DNA of 64,000 nt from Sessilibacter corallicola. GTDB taxonomy: Bacteria > Pseudomonadota > Gammaproteobacteria > Pseudomonadales > Cellvibrionaceae. The notes under the pieces are model-generated. The model was given only the letters and a program-made list of their open reading frames with translations, made no database searches and had not been told where the DNA came from. The number at the start of each line of letters is the position of its first letter. Position 1 is the stretch's first letter. The translations under genes were made by a program, and so were the position numbers. The stretch lies in NCBI RefSeq assembly GCF_021290925.1, contig NZ_JAJSLX010000001.1:434001-498000 (forward strand). Direction: 5' to 3'. Shown piece by piece: positions 18,230 to 27,855 of the stretch.

Positions 18230-18508
18230 GCCAAACAACAAAGCTATTTGCGCGATCATAGAATTGCCGATCGGATGAGATGAGCAGCAGTAACACAACG
18301 CACAACCATAAAACTCCAAGCACTCGGTTGCCTCAGTGGCATCGTCCGAGCGCTGTTGATCAGTCGTGTTCACGCTTCTATCAAATAGGTCTAGCCAAGC
18401 AGGTCTAGCGCAACTTTACACAGCATTACTAAACGTTCGATTTCACTCTAAACATTGAGTGATTGGTACTTATTGATTAACACATAAACACAGTCCACGG
18501 AGACATGC

Positions 18509-21433
18509 ATGCAAACCGAGACGCAAGTCGGCACCGAAAGCTCAGCACCAACTACCGGAGCAGTCACTTCTCGCGAAAGTCATATTTCAGCAACCGCCCC
18601 AGGCCAAATGCGCGTTATTAAGCGCAATGGCACTGTCGTTCCATTCGACGACAGCAAAATATCTGTGGCCATGACCAAAGCGTTTCTCGCAGTAGAAGGT
18701 GGCACCGCAGCAGCTTCTTCTCGAATTCGCGAGACAGTCAATTCGTTGACGTCACAAATCTCGGCAACCTTTAACCGACGCATGCCCTCCGGTGGCACCA
18801 TCCACATTGAAGACATTCAAGATCAGGTGGAATTAGTCTTGATGCGCTCCGGTGAACACAAAGTCGCGCGCGACTACGTTCTCTACCGTGAAGAGCACGC
18901 CCGCATTCGCGCCGCCAAATCCACCACAACCACCGAGCCGCAACCGGATTCGGAATACGGCACCATTATGGTGTTGATGCCCGATGGCAGCCAACAAGCG
19001 TTGAACATGGTGCGCGTACGCACACTAATAGAAGAAGCGTGTGAAGGTCTTGCCGAAGTTGATCCCGAAGAAATTCTTCAAGGTGCCATGCGCAACCTCT
19101 ACAGCGGCGTATCGTTGGATGACGTAAATACCTCTTTGGTGATTACCGCGCGCACCTTGGTTGAGAACGAACCCAACTACACCTACGTAACGTCTCGACT
19201 ATTGCTCGACAAACTGCGCGCAGAAGCGCTGTCGTTCTTGAACGTAACCGAGCAAGCCACTCACCACGAAATGGCTGAGCTGTACCCGCAAGCTCTTGCT
19301 GCCTACATCAACAAAGGCGTAGAGCTCGAATTACTCGATCCGAAACTACTCGAATTCGACTTGGAAAAGTTGGGTAACGCACTGGATCACAACCGTGACG
19401 ACCAATTTACTTATCTCGGTTTGCAAACTCTGTACGATCGCTACTTCATTCACTGCGATGGCGTTCGCTTCGAGTTGCCGCAAGTATTCTTTATGCGCGT
19501 TGCGATGGGTCTTGCCATCGAAGAAGACGACATTAACGCGCGCGCCATTGAGTTCTATAAGCTAATCAGCTCATTTGATTACATGAGTTCAACACCAACT
19601 TTGTTTAACTCAGGCACCTTGCGCCCGCAGTTATCCTCTTGTTACCTAACCACCGTACCGGATGATCTGCACGGTATTTACGGCGCCATTCGCGACAACG
19701 CCATGCTTTCTAAATTTGCCGGTGGCCTGGGCAATGACTGGACGCCAGTTCGTTCATTGGGTGCATACATCAAAGGCACCAACGGTAAATCGCAAGGCGT
19801 TGTACCGTTCCTAAAAGTGGCCAACGATACCGCCGTTGCTGTCAACCAAGGCGGCAAGCGTAAAGGCGCCGTGTGTGCTTACCTAGAAACCTGGCACCTA
19901 GACGTTGAAGAATTCCTAGAGCTGCGCAAAAACACTGGTGACGACCGCCGTCGTACCCACGACATGAACACCGCCAACTGGGTACCAGATTTGTTCATGA
20001 AGCGCGTGTTCGAAGACAAAGAATGGACCTTGTTCTCACCGCACGATGTGCCTGATTTGCACGACCTTTACGGCGAAGCGTTCGAAGCTCGATACAATGA
20101 GTACGAAGCCAAAGCACAAACCGGTGAAATCAAACTGGCGAAAACCGTTCGCGCATTGGATTTATGGCGCAAAATGCTCGGTATGTTGTTTGAAACAGGC
20201 CACCCTTGGATCACCTTTAAAGACCCTTGTAACCTGCGCAGCCCGCAGCAGCACGTTGGCGTCGTTCACTCGTCCAACTTGTGTACTGAAATCACCCTAA
20301 ACACCACCGCCGATGACGAAATTGCAGTGTGTAACCTGGGCTCAGTTAACCTTGCTCAACACATCGTTGATGGCAAGCTCGATACCGACAAGCTAAAAGC
20401 CACCATCAAAACTGCGGTTCGCATGCTCGACAACGTGATCGACATTAACTACTACTCTGTCGATACCGCGAAAAACAGTAACGCCAAACACCGCCCGGTA
20501 GGTATGGGTGTGATGGGCTTCCAAGACGCGCTTTACAAAATGCGTTTGTCTTACGCCTCTGACGAAGCGGTTCAGTTTGCCGACAACAGCATGGAAGCCA
20601 TCAGCTACTACGCCATTGAAGCCTCCAGCAAATTGGCGGAAGAACGCGGCGCTTACTCAACCTTTGACGGATCTTTATGGAGCCAAGGTATTTTACCGAT
20701 TGATTCCATCCAAAAATTAATCAAAGCGCGTGGCGAAAAATTCATTGAAGTTGACACCAGCTCAACGCTCGATTGGGACAGCTTACGCGAGACCGTTAAA
20801 ACCAAAGGGATGCGTAACTCCAACGTCATGGCTATTGCACCGACGGCAACCATTGCCAACATCACTGGCGTGTCGCAATCCATTGAGCCGACCTATCAAA
20901 ACTTGTACGTGAAATCGAACCTTTCCGGTGAATTCACCGTGGTTAACCCTTACCTCGTTCGCGACCTAAAAGAACGCGACCTGTGGGATACCGTGATGGT
21001 AAACGACCTGAAATACTACGAAGGTTCCGTACAGGCCATTGACCGCGTACCAGAAGATTTAAAAGCGTTGTATCGCAATGCCTTTGAAGTAGAGCCGCGT
21101 TGGTTAGTGGATTCCGCCAGCCGTCGCCAAAAGTGGATTGACCAAGCCCAAAGCTTGAACCTATACATTTCTGGTGCGAGCGGTAAAAAACTCGACATCA
21201 CTTATCGTATGGCTTGGTTCCGTGGCTTAAAAACCACCTACTACTTGCGCGCACTCGCTGCAACCACCACAGAAAAATCCACCGTTAATACCGGCAACCT
21301 AAACGCGGTATCTTCCGGCGGATCAGAAACACCAAGTGCCGCAGCACCAGCACAAGAAGCCGCCGAGCCACAAGCTGCCGAAGTACCCAAAGCGTGCTCA
21401 TTGGATGATCCAGATTGCGAAGCTTGCCAATAA
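18509..21433 (+). CDS. nrdA: Ribonucleoside-diphosphate reductase class Ia, alpha subunit
   Basis: The catalytic subunit that reduces ribonucleotides to deoxyribonucleotides. The 974 residues contain two ATP-cone domains, first about 34-130 ([18 protein letters not shown]) and second about 150-235 ([21 protein letters not shown]), the Pseudomonas-type layout. Catalytic segments are visible: [11 protein letters not shown] for the first thiol, [12 protein letters not shown] with the thiyl Cys and Glu, and the C-terminal redox tail [12 protein letters not shown]. The linker before the tail is rich in Ala, Glu and Pro. The gene ends at a strong terminator, and nrdB, normally next, is not in the window. 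The start ATG 18509 follows GGAGAC. Confidence 0.97.
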   Translation: MQTETQVGTESSAPTTGAVTSRESHISATAPGQMRVIKRNGTVVPFDDSKISVAMTKAFLAVEGGTAAASSRIRETVNSLTSQISATFNRRMPSGGTIHIEDIQDQVELVLMRSGEHKVARDYVLYREEHARIRAAKSTTTTEPQPDSEYGTIMVLMPDGSQQALNMVRVRTLIEEACEGLAEVDPEEILQGAMRNLYSGVSLDDVNTSLVITARTLVENEPNYTYVTSRLLLDKLRAEALSFLNVTEQATHHEMAELYPQALAAYINKGVELELLDPKLLEFDLEKLGNALDHNRDDQFTYLGLQTLYDRYFIHCDGVRFELPQVFFMRVAMGLAIEEDDINARAIEFYKLISSFDYMSSTPTLFNSGTLRPQLSSCYLTTVPDDLHGIYGAIRDNAMLSKFAGGLGNDWTPVRSLGAYIKGTNGKSQGVVPFLKVANDTAVAVNQGGKRKGAVCAYLETWHLDVEEFLELRKNTGDDRRRTHDMNTANWVPDLFMKRVFEDKEWTLFSPHDVPDLHDLYGEAFEARYNEYEAKAQTGEIKLAKTVRALDLWRKMLGMLFETGHPWITFKDPCNLRSPQQHVGVVHSSNLCTEITLNTTADDEIAVCNLGSVNLAQHIVDGKLDTDKLKATIKTAVRMLDNVIDINYYSVDTAKNSNAKHRPVGMGVMGFQDALYKMRLSYASDEAVQFADNSMEAISYYAIEASSKLAEERGAYSTFDGSLWSQGILPIDSIQKLIKARGEKFIEVDTSSTLDWDSLRETVKTKGMRNSNVMAIAPTATIANITGVSQSIEPTYQNLYVKSNLSGEFTVVNPYLVRDLKERDLWDTVMVNDLKYYEGSVQAIDRVPEDLKALYRNAFEVEPRWLVDSASRRQKWIDQAQSLNLYISGASGKKLDITYRMAWFRGLKTTYYLRALAATTTEKSTVNTGNLNAVSSGGSETPSAAAPAQEAAEPQAAEVPKACSLDDPDCEACQ

Positions 21434-21456
21434 ATAATTATTGAATAGTAGAAAAT

Positions 21457-21485
21457 AAAAAAACCGGCCTAGTGCCGGTTTTTTT
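21457..21485 (+). terminator. Rho-independent terminator of nrdA
   Basis: A-rich 5' arm plus ACCGGC pairs with GCCGGT plus T-run: 21457-21468 against 21474-21485, loop CTAGT. It is 24 bases after the nrdA stop. Confidence 0.95.
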
Positions 21486-22102
21486 AATATTTGTATTAAC
21501 TTTTTTAAGAATAATTATTAATGTCGTCAAAATTATTTCGAATACTAATCAAATGAACACTAACTAAAAATCTCTATTTTTTCACCATATTGTATATCTC
21601 CACAGAAAGAGCAAATTAAAAGCGACCATTAATATCCTACAATACCTATGTAAATACACTAATAGAGCGTAAAATTAACAATTTCTGGCAATTGTGTTTT
21701 CGTGAAAATAAACGTCATCGGAATAGAATTCAGAAATAGCATTATCGTCTAATTCTCTGAAACGCTGGCGGAAAAGATTATTCAAAATTGCTAGTATTAC
21801 CCTGCAAAGATAAGAAACCGTTAGATTTTAAGCCCTAATCAATAAACTAAACAAAAGGTTGTTACAGAGTTTTGTAACCACACTGAAGGACCGTTTCGTA
21901 GAAGCCCGACATAACTTGGTTTACTACCTCTTTTCAAACCCTCAACTTCATTTCTCATATCAAACCTATCATACAAAGAAGCTTGTTCAAGAACACGACT
22001 TCTTGTTTTACCCTCATAAATGAGGCTAAAATAGGAAATGTCCCTGATAGCAAAGATTAGACTTTCTAACTAATCTAAATTTCCAAGCCAAGGAATCACC
22101 GA
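21486..22102. other. AT-rich gap upstream of the XRE cassette
   Basis: About 615 bases, clearly AT-richer than the nrdA side, with no open frame I can support. Short inverted repeats occur at 21861-21878 (GTTACA and TGTAAC, 6-nt spacer) and near 21989 (CAAGAA and TTCTTG). The former could be an operator for the XRE regulator encoded downstream. Confidence 0.5.
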
Positions 22103-22807
22103 ATGCGCAAAACCCACGAGCTGCCCTCCGTTAGCTATGCTGATGAACAAAATAGTTACCTCACTTCTATGGGACTGTCTCTTGAGGATATAACCCAATC
22201 GATTGTTGATGGATTATCTCATTTCAAGAGAACTACAAAACTACATCCAGTTACTCATGCAGGTAGCGTTGCCTGGGGAGAAATAAATGCAACACTTAGA
22301 GCTTTACTTATTGGTAAAGACATTGGCTGGGGACATAAGCATCAAGATGGGTTAACGATTACTCATAATAGTGATCTTGGGATTTCAATAATTGCAACTA
22401 GCGGGGATAGATATACGGGTAATAAAAATAATATAGATCCCAGTACAAAAAATAAGAAAGGTCCTAAAGCACGAGATATTGTTATAAGTAATAGTAACTT
22501 AGATTTATTCGAAGACAATGAATCCAATAATATCTGTGAAACAATCGATAACATTAACGCAATTGATCAGACCGAGACTTGGGTTCTTCTATATCATTTT
22601 GATAAAAAACAACAAGAAGTTAGATTTGAACTATCCTTGCCAAAGAATATTTCGCCAATCCACGGAGAAGAAGGAAAACTTAGAATTAATCGCTGGAGAA
22701 AAAGAATTATTTTCAATTCTATAAGCTTTGATCGAAGCATAGACAGTCGTATAGGGAAACTAAACGGGTCCACAGAAGAAATTTCGTTCGAAATTTCGAA
22801 GAAATAG
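22103..22807 (+). CDS. Unknown 234-residue protein, partner of the XRE/ImmA-IrrE gene
   Basis: I do not recognise a named family. There is no signal peptide or membrane segment, so it is cytoplasmic. Features seen: an N-terminal helical part (about 1-60), a conserved-looking stretch RALLIGKDIGWGHKHQDG, then ISIIATSGDRYTGNKNN and KNKKGPKARDIVISN, and a beta-rich C-terminal half ending in acidic/basic ISKK. It ends 4 bases before the XRE/ImmA-IrrE gene, so the two are surely co-transcribed and probably act together, as in toxin-antitoxin or phage-type switch modules. The coding sequence is AT-rich compared with nrdA, suggesting transfer. The start ATG 22103 is the first in frame; AAGGAATCACCGA upstream is a usable ribosome binding site. 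Confidence 0.75.
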   Translation: MRKTHELPSVSYADEQNSYLTSMGLSLEDITQSIVDGLSHFKRTTKLHPVTHAGSVAWGEINATLRALLIGKDIGWGHKHQDGLTITHNSDLGISIIATSGDRYTGNKNNIDPSTKNKKGPKARDIVISNSNLDLFEDNESNNICETIDNINAIDQTETWVLLYHFDKKQQEVRFELSLPKNISPIHGEEGKLRINRWRKRIIFNSISFDRSIDSRIGKLNGSTEEISFEISKK

Positions 22808-22811
22808 TAGT

Positions 22812-23918
22812 ATGAGCATGGCAAGACAATTTAATCCTTCTAGATTGCGATTAGCACGTATGCGCAGGCAATTTACCTTAAAACATCTCTCCGAATTAGT
22901 TGGATTATCTACAAGAATGGTTTCTGGATATGAAAAAGACAACTGTAAAAATGTACCACCAGAAGATACTGTATTAAAATTTTCAAGCGCACTTAACTAT
23001 CCGGCTGATTTTTTTCTATCTGACAATGACGTTGAGATAGTTAATTCAGATACCGTATCTTTCCGATCTCTGAAGGCAATGAAAGCTTCTCAGCAACATG
23101 CTGCAGTTGGTGCAGGAAGCTTGGGATTGATTTTGGATGGTTATTTTGACAGTAAATTTAATTTGCCTCACGTCAATTTACCGGATTTAAGGGGGTGTGA
23201 GCCTGAAGCGGCTGCAGACGAATTAAGAGAGTTATGGGACTTAGGTAGTTTATGCATCAATAATATGATTCATTTACTAGAAAAGCACGGAATCAGAGTA
23301 TTCTCACTCGCTGAAAATACTCAGGCTGTCGATGCTTTTTCATTTTGGAAAAATGGAAAGCCATATATTTTTCTTAACACACAAAAGTCCGGTGAACGTA
23401 GCCGAATGGATGCTGCACACGAATTAGGGCATTTATTATTGCATAAACACGGTTCACCTCAAGGGAAGGCAGTAGAAATGGAAGCTGATTCATTTGCGGC
23501 TTTCTTCTTAATGCCAAGACGGACGGTACTTGCCTGCTCGTCTAAATACTTAAATATCGAAGACGTATTAGATTTACGGCCAAATTGGAAAACATCAGCA
23601 ATGGCCGTAATTATGCAGCTAAGAACAGTAGGAGCTATCACTGAATGGCATCATAGGAACTTAATAATCGAAGCTAGTAAATTAGGTTTGAGAAAAACTG
23701 AGATAAATGGAATCGATAGAGAGAAGACATTACTACTGGAGATGTACCTCAAGTCATTAGAAAATGATGGGATTAATATAAAGGATATTGCTAACAAGCT
23801 TTCTCTCCCATTAGAGGAAATAACTAATTTAATTTTCAGATTTGGGGTTGTAAGCACTGGAAAGGCAAAACCTCAATCTAGCCCACCTAGAGCACCAAAA
23901 CTACAGCTAGTGAAATAG
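22812..23918 (+). CDS. XRE-family regulator fused to ImmA/IrrE metallopeptidase
   Basis: A 368-residue two-domain protein. Residues about 8-65 form a Cro/C1-type helix-turn-helix (LRLARMRRQFTLKHLSELVGLSTRMVSGYE). Residues about 140-260 are the ImmA/IrrE (COG2856) zinc-peptidase domain with HELGH at 203-207 and a Glu-rich EMEADSFAAFF segment at 222-232 that supplies the third ligand. The last 100 residues include a second helical region and a Pro/Lys tail. Such proteins cleave or relieve a repressor or antitoxin and regulate their own operon. It follows the unknown gene by 4 bases. AT-rich. ATG 22818 is a possible later start. Confidence 0.9.
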   Translation: MSMARQFNPSRLRLARMRRQFTLKHLSELVGLSTRMVSGYEKDNCKNVPPEDTVLKFSSALNYPADFFLSDNDVEIVNSDTVSFRSLKAMKASQQHAAVGAGSLGLILDGYFDSKFNLPHVNLPDLRGCEPEAAADELRELWDLGSLCINNMIHLLEKHGIRVFSLAENTQAVDAFSFWKNGKPYIFLNTQKSGERSRMDAAHELGHLLLHKHGSPQGKAVEMEADSFAAFFLMPRRTVLACSSKYLNIEDVLDLRPNWKTSAMAVIMQLRTVGAITEWHHRNLIIEASKLGLRKTEINGIDREKTLLLEMYLKSLENDGINIKDIANKLSLPLEEITNLIFRFGVVSTGKAKPQSSPPRAPKLQLVK

Positions 23919-23924
23919 CTGTAG
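23901..23924 (+). terminator. Hairpin over the stop codon of the XRE/ImmA-IrrE gene
   Basis: CTACAGCTA (23901-23909) pairs perfectly with TAGCTGTAG (23916-23924), loop 6 nt. It includes the TAG stop. There is no T-tract, so termination is uncertain; the gene is convergent with the LysR gene beyond. Confidence 0.45.
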
Positions 23925-24068
23925 CAATTGATCATGGTGTTAAGATTTCGTATTGTGAATACTTGGAATAGCTTTATATAAACACTTCCTGTATAAACAA
24001 TGCATATTAAATGCAACCATACACTTCTGTATCATGCTAAGAACTTTTGGGGTTAATCAAAAGTTCGT

Positions 24069-25007
24069 TCACAACAATGAAATCGGCCTAACCTTAAACT
24101 GCTCTTTCGGTTCTTTGTAGTCAACCAACCAATCTCTGAATATTTTTATTGCATACTCGTTTTCTCGATCGGAATTGTAAACCAGATAATAAGCGCCCTC
24201 TATTTGATGCTCCAGCTCACTCACTAAAACCAATTCACCCGCGGCCAGTTCTTTCATAACCAAATATTTAGGCACAACAGATACACCTAAACCATGTTTC
24301 ACAGCTTCGAGCAATAAGGTGAAATGTTCAAATTGGCCACCCGAAAGCTGTGAAATTTCTTTTTCTGTTTTACCTGCGGCTTTTAACCAAGAACTGGTGG
24401 AAGAAATTGGATGATTGTGATGTAAAAAGGGTAACGCCAAAATCCCTTCCAGTGTTTTAAAGCGCGGTCGATTGCCCATTAATTGCGGCGTCGCAATAGC
24501 AACCAGATTATCGTAGCGAATAAATTCGGAGGTACAGCCTTCCCAATGGCCATTGCCAAATAAAATTGCACAGTCGCATTTACGCACATTTTTTTCAACG
24601 GATAAAAAATCTGTGTGTAAATCCACTTTAATTTCTGGATGTATCGAATTAAATTCGCCGAGCTTAGGCACCAACCAACGCATAGCCAATGTGGGTTCAG
24701 TGACAACTTTAAAATCGACGTTGCCATCAATAGCACCATCAACTGAGGCTTTATCGGTTATTTTTACCAAATGATTCAACAGCGCTTTAATATCTTGGGC
24801 GTATTGCCCACCCACCGGAGTTAAACTCAACTGCCCTTCCTGACGATAAAAAAGCTGCCGACCCAGTTGCTGCTCCAAACTCTTAATTTGCTTGCTCACC
24901 GCGCTTTGAGTCATATGGAGCGATTGTGCAGCGTAGGTCATATTTAAATGCTGAGCAACGGCATCAAAACATTGTAACGTCATAATTTTAGGAAGGTTTC
25001 TGCGCAT
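24069..25007 (-). CDS. LysR-family transcriptional regulator
   Basis: A 312-residue LysR protein with an N-terminal winged HTH: LQCFDAVAQHLNMTYAAQSLHMTQSAVSKQIKSLE (split here by domain, residues about 12-46), then the usual effector-binding domain, with LTEPT-like VTEPTLAMRWLVPKL near residue 107. It is most like the GcvA-type branch. The gene diverges from the TonB receptor gene that opens the catabolic cluster, so it most likely controls that cluster in response to its substrate. The start is ATG 25007. Two direct repeats in the divergent region are candidate operators. Confidence 0.92.
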   Translation of the reverse strand: MRRNLPKIMTLQCFDAVAQHLNMTYAAQSLHMTQSAVSKQIKSLEQQLGRQLFYRQEGQLSLTPVGGQYAQDIKALLNHLVKITDKASVDGAIDGNVDFKVVTEPTLAMRWLVPKLGEFNSIHPEIKVDLHTDFLSVEKNVRKCDCAILFGNGHWEGCTSEFIRYDNLVAIATPQLMGNRPRFKTLEGILALPFLHHNHPISSTSSWLKAAGKTEKEISQLSGGQFEHFTLLLEAVKHGLGVSVVPKYLVMKELAAGELVLVSELEHQIEGAYYLVYNSDRENEYAIKIFRDWLVDYKEPKEQFKVRPISLL

Positions 25008-25025
25008 TCATGCACCTTGAACACT

Positions 25026-25065
25026 ATGCCAAACATTCATGGCAATGAAAATTTAATGCCAAACA
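25026..25065. promoter_or_regulatory. Two direct repeats, candidate LysR operator
   Basis: ATGCCAAACA occurs at 25026-25035 and again at 25056-25065, 30 bases apart (about three helical turns, same face). They lie 19-58 bases upstream of the LysR start in the 359-base divergent region before the TonB receptor gene. The rest of that region, 25066-25366, shows no gene. Confidence 0.5.
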
Positions 25066-25366
25066 GTTTATTAAACCGATTCAATATCAAAGACTGTTTG
25101 TATTTACCCAGCTTGCACCAAAGCCCTTTAGGAACAGGATTTACCATCAACGGCTATATTTGCACCAACAAAAAACACAAACAGTCCTTCAGGTAACATC
25201 CCGGTGCGCCATTCCTAAATGGAATACCTCATTGACCATTGAGAAGTTCAGATTAATCAAATTACTCAATAGTATTGATTGCGTAAACACAGATTTTCAA
25301 TTCGCGATCACCTATTACAGTCATAAAACCATTTTAGCGTAGGTCACCAGAAGGGGTTAATCACTA

Positions 25367-27721
25367 ATGTTTAAGCGCAATAAGTTAACAACCGCCGTTT
25401 ATTTAACAACACTTTCTATTCCGACCATCAGCATTGCTGAAACTGCACTCGAAGAAATTACGGTAACCGCAACTCGACGAGCGACCAGTGTTCAAGATGT
25501 TCCCTATAATATATCGGCTTACGGCGGTTCTGAATTATCCGCAGCCGGTATTAACGATTTTTCAAAAATTGCGCGAAATATTCCTGGCCTTACGCTTTCA
25601 GACGCAGGCAGAAGTAAAAACGGAATTAATAATGGTATTGTGATTCGCGGCTTAAACATTACCGGTTCACAGCAAGAAGAATTTCCTTCTTTAACTGACC
25701 CCGTTGTCTCAGTTTACTTGGGCGAAACGCCGTTATTTGCCAACTTTGAGTTGCGCGACCTCGATCGAGTGGAAGTTTTACGTGGACCGCAAGCAACGCT
25801 TTACGGTTCTGGTTCTTTAGGTGGTACCTTAAAATATTTACCGGCGGAGCCCGATTTTGATGAACTGTACGGAAACATCAAATCAAAACTCTCCGTCACT
25901 GACGAGTCCGATGATTTTAACACCGATTTTGAAGCAACCATTAATATTCCCTTATCAGACAAACTTGCTTTTCGAGCAACGATCGCTGATTTAAGTAACG
26001 CGGGTTATATTGATTCTGATTTTATCGAAGTGCTCGATGACAACGCGCAACCCACAGGTGAATTGAATCCGCAAGAAGACATTAACGACGAAGACGTACA
26101 GATGTTTCGGGGCTCACTCAAATACGTGCCAACCGAATCGACTGATATTTTATTAACTTACAATTTTCAAAAAGACGACATTGCAGGTTCATCAGCAACC
26201 GCTACCGGCTTAGACGGCTATGAGTCTGGAACCAAAGTACTCGAAGAGTTTGAACGAGACATTTCTTTAGGCTCACTGTCAATTAAACAAGACTTAGGCT
26301 TTGCAGAACTGACATCCGCAACGTCTATAACGGACAACAAATCAGAAGGCGTACAAGATCAAAGCTACAACTACGGTTATTCCAGCTTCTGGAGCTTTTA
26401 CGCTGGGGTTCCAAGAGAAGTTGTCACTGGCTTAAAAAATTATGACAGTAAAAGCACCACACAAGAGTTTCGTTTAGCGTCGACATCGGAAAGCGATCTA
26501 ACTTGGCTGGTGGGTTTGTACTACAACGATGTTGAATTTGAAGCAGAAGCCTTCGACATTATTGCAGGTATCGATGAGTTTTTCGGTATTACCAATCCAC
26601 AATCGTTGGATTTAGCCTACAGCAATTTACTGGATACCGAGTTTGAAGACCAAGCCATTTTTGGTGAGTTAACTTATTATATTAATGATTTGTGGCAAGT
26701 TACCTTCGGTGCGCGTTATTTTGAGCAGGAATTTTCCGCAAGCCAACAAATTACTTTACCCACCTGCGGCATATTCTGTGGTGAAGGCCCAACGGGATTA
26801 TCGCAAGCCTCAGGCACTCAAGATTTCTCCGATACACTCTTTAAATTTAATACCTCATACGATGTATCTGATTCAACCAAATTATACGTCACCGTAGCCG
26901 AAGGCTTCCGTCACGGTGGTGCCAATGGCGTGCCCGTCGATGATCTAAGCACTGCACAAGTTGAAGGTGGGGTATTCAGCGAACACCCAGATTACCTATT
27001 TTTTGATCCCGATAAATCGGTGAATTACGAGTTTGGGGTTAAAGGATATTTAAGCGATTCTATTCGATATTCGACCGCGTTGTTTTACATCGATTGGGAA
27101 GACCCCATATTATTGGTTCAAACACCCAACGGTGGCTTCCCAGTAAACTACAACGCCGAGACGGCCGTGAGTACCGGCATCGAGTTAGAAACCAATATAC
27201 AGCTGTCAAACTCGCTAGAGTTAAATCTAGGGTACACCTACACCAAAGCAGAATTAACCGACGATTTTGCGATTCCAACCGTTGCTGGCGGCGTGCAATC
27301 TTTTGACGCTGGAGGCCAAGACGGCGATCGACTTCCGGGCATTCCAAAACAGTCCGTGACCGCTTCTATTAATCTAAATAAACCCATGGCATTTGGAGCA
27401 AATTTGGTCGCGCGCTTGGGTATTTCTTACAAAGGCGACTTCACTACAGGGTTCTCTGCACCGTCGGTATTGGCGGAAAGAAGTTTTGATGAAGTCAGCA
27501 GTTCAACCATTGTCGACAGTTACATCGGTTTAAATTTCGATAAATGGCAAGTATCGCTTTACGCCGATAATTTAACAAACTCAGATGATATCACCACCAG
27601 TGACGGCGACGCTCAGTACCTGGCCGAAAAACCAGGGCTCCAGTATTCGATAAACCTAGGCGACCAAGAATACCGTTTACGACCCAGAACCGTCGGCGTC
27701 AGTTTCAGCTATAACTTTTAA
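25367..27721 (+). CDS. TonB-dependent receptor of the catabolic cluster
   Basis: A 784-residue outer-membrane receptor. Signal peptide to about residue 24 (SIAETALEE), TonB box EEITVTATRR, plug domain to about 160 with DVPYNISAYGGSEL, VVIRGLN-type GIVIRGLNITGS and the LRDLDRVEVLRGPQATLYG motif, then a 22-strand barrel ending in SFSYNF. The type resembles receptors for organic substrates in sphingomonads and marine gammaproteobacteria more than siderophore receptors. No Fur box was seen upstream. A ribosome binding site AAGGGG precedes ATG 25367. It leads a series of same-strand catabolic genes and diverges from a LysR gene, so it probably imports the pathway substrate or a carrier of it. Confidence 0.92.
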   Translation: MFKRNKLTTAVYLTTLSIPTISIAETALEEITVTATRRATSVQDVPYNISAYGGSELSAAGINDFSKIARNIPGLTLSDAGRSKNGINNGIVIRGLNITGSQQEEFPSLTDPVVSVYLGETPLFANFELRDLDRVEVLRGPQATLYGSGSLGGTLKYLPAEPDFDELYGNIKSKLSVTDESDDFNTDFEATINIPLSDKLAFRATIADLSNAGYIDSDFIEVLDDNAQPTGELNPQEDINDEDVQMFRGSLKYVPTESTDILLTYNFQKDDIAGSSATATGLDGYESGTKVLEEFERDISLGSLSIKQDLGFAELTSATSITDNKSEGVQDQSYNYGYSSFWSFYAGVPREVVTGLKNYDSKSTTQEFRLASTSESDLTWLVGLYYNDVEFEAEAFDIIAGIDEFFGITNPQSLDLAYSNLLDTEFEDQAIFGELTYYINDLWQVTFGARYFEQEFSASQQITLPTCGIFCGEGPTGLSQASGTQDFSDTLFKFNTSYDVSDSTKLYVTVAEGFRHGGANGVPVDDLSTAQVEGGVFSEHPDYLFFDPDKSVNYEFGVKGYLSDSIRYSTALFYIDWEDPILLVQTPNGGFPVNYNAETAVSTGIELETNIQLSNSLELNLGYTYTKAELTDDFAIPTVAGGVQSFDAGGQDGDRLPGIPKQSVTASINLNKPMAFGANLVARLGISYKGDFTTGFSAPSVLAERSFDEVSSSTIVDSYIGLNFDKWQVSLYADNLTNSDDITTSDGDAQYLAEKPGLQYSINLGDQEYRLRPRTVGVSFSYNF

Positions 27722-27778
27722 AAGAATCACCCTCGTGGGGTAAACGAACCATTACAACTCCTGTAAAGGTGCTCTTGA

Positions 27779-27833
27779 GGGAAAGGTAAGATCAATAACG
27801 ACAACCGTTGTTTTTGATCCCTTTCCCATTTTT
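27779..27833 (+). terminator. Strong hairpin between the receptor and sulfotransferase genes
   Basis: GGGAAAGG (27779-27786) pairs with CCTTTCCC (27820-27827), continued after a 3-nt bulge by GATCAA (27790-27795) with TTGATC (27814-27819). ATTTTT follows. It looks like a terminator or attenuator that limits read-through from the receptor gene. Confidence 0.75.
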
Positions 27834-27855
27834 CAAGACTTGGTGAGCAAAAACA

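Larger units (their letters stand above)
17690..18508 (+). other. Long upstream region and probable structured leader of nrdA
   Basis: About 820 bases without a credible gene; the open frame 17864-18058 has no ribosome binding site or recognisable product. It holds a DnaA box (17884), an 18-bp NrdR-like palindrome (17974) and a second AACCC/GGGTT repeat (17999-18013). Further in, TATGAACCAAT at 18114-18124 pairs with ATTGGTTCATA at 18191-18201 and a hairpin spans 18205-18229, so if transcription starts near the palindrome the leader is about 500 bases and folded. The 9-base AGGTCTAGC occurs twice near 18390-18410. No known riboswitch was recognised. Confidence 0.6.

Noticed and set aside
17690-18508. 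Cobalamin riboswitch in the nrdA leader
   Set aside because: No B12-box-like sequence seen, and the class Ia enzyme does not use B12.
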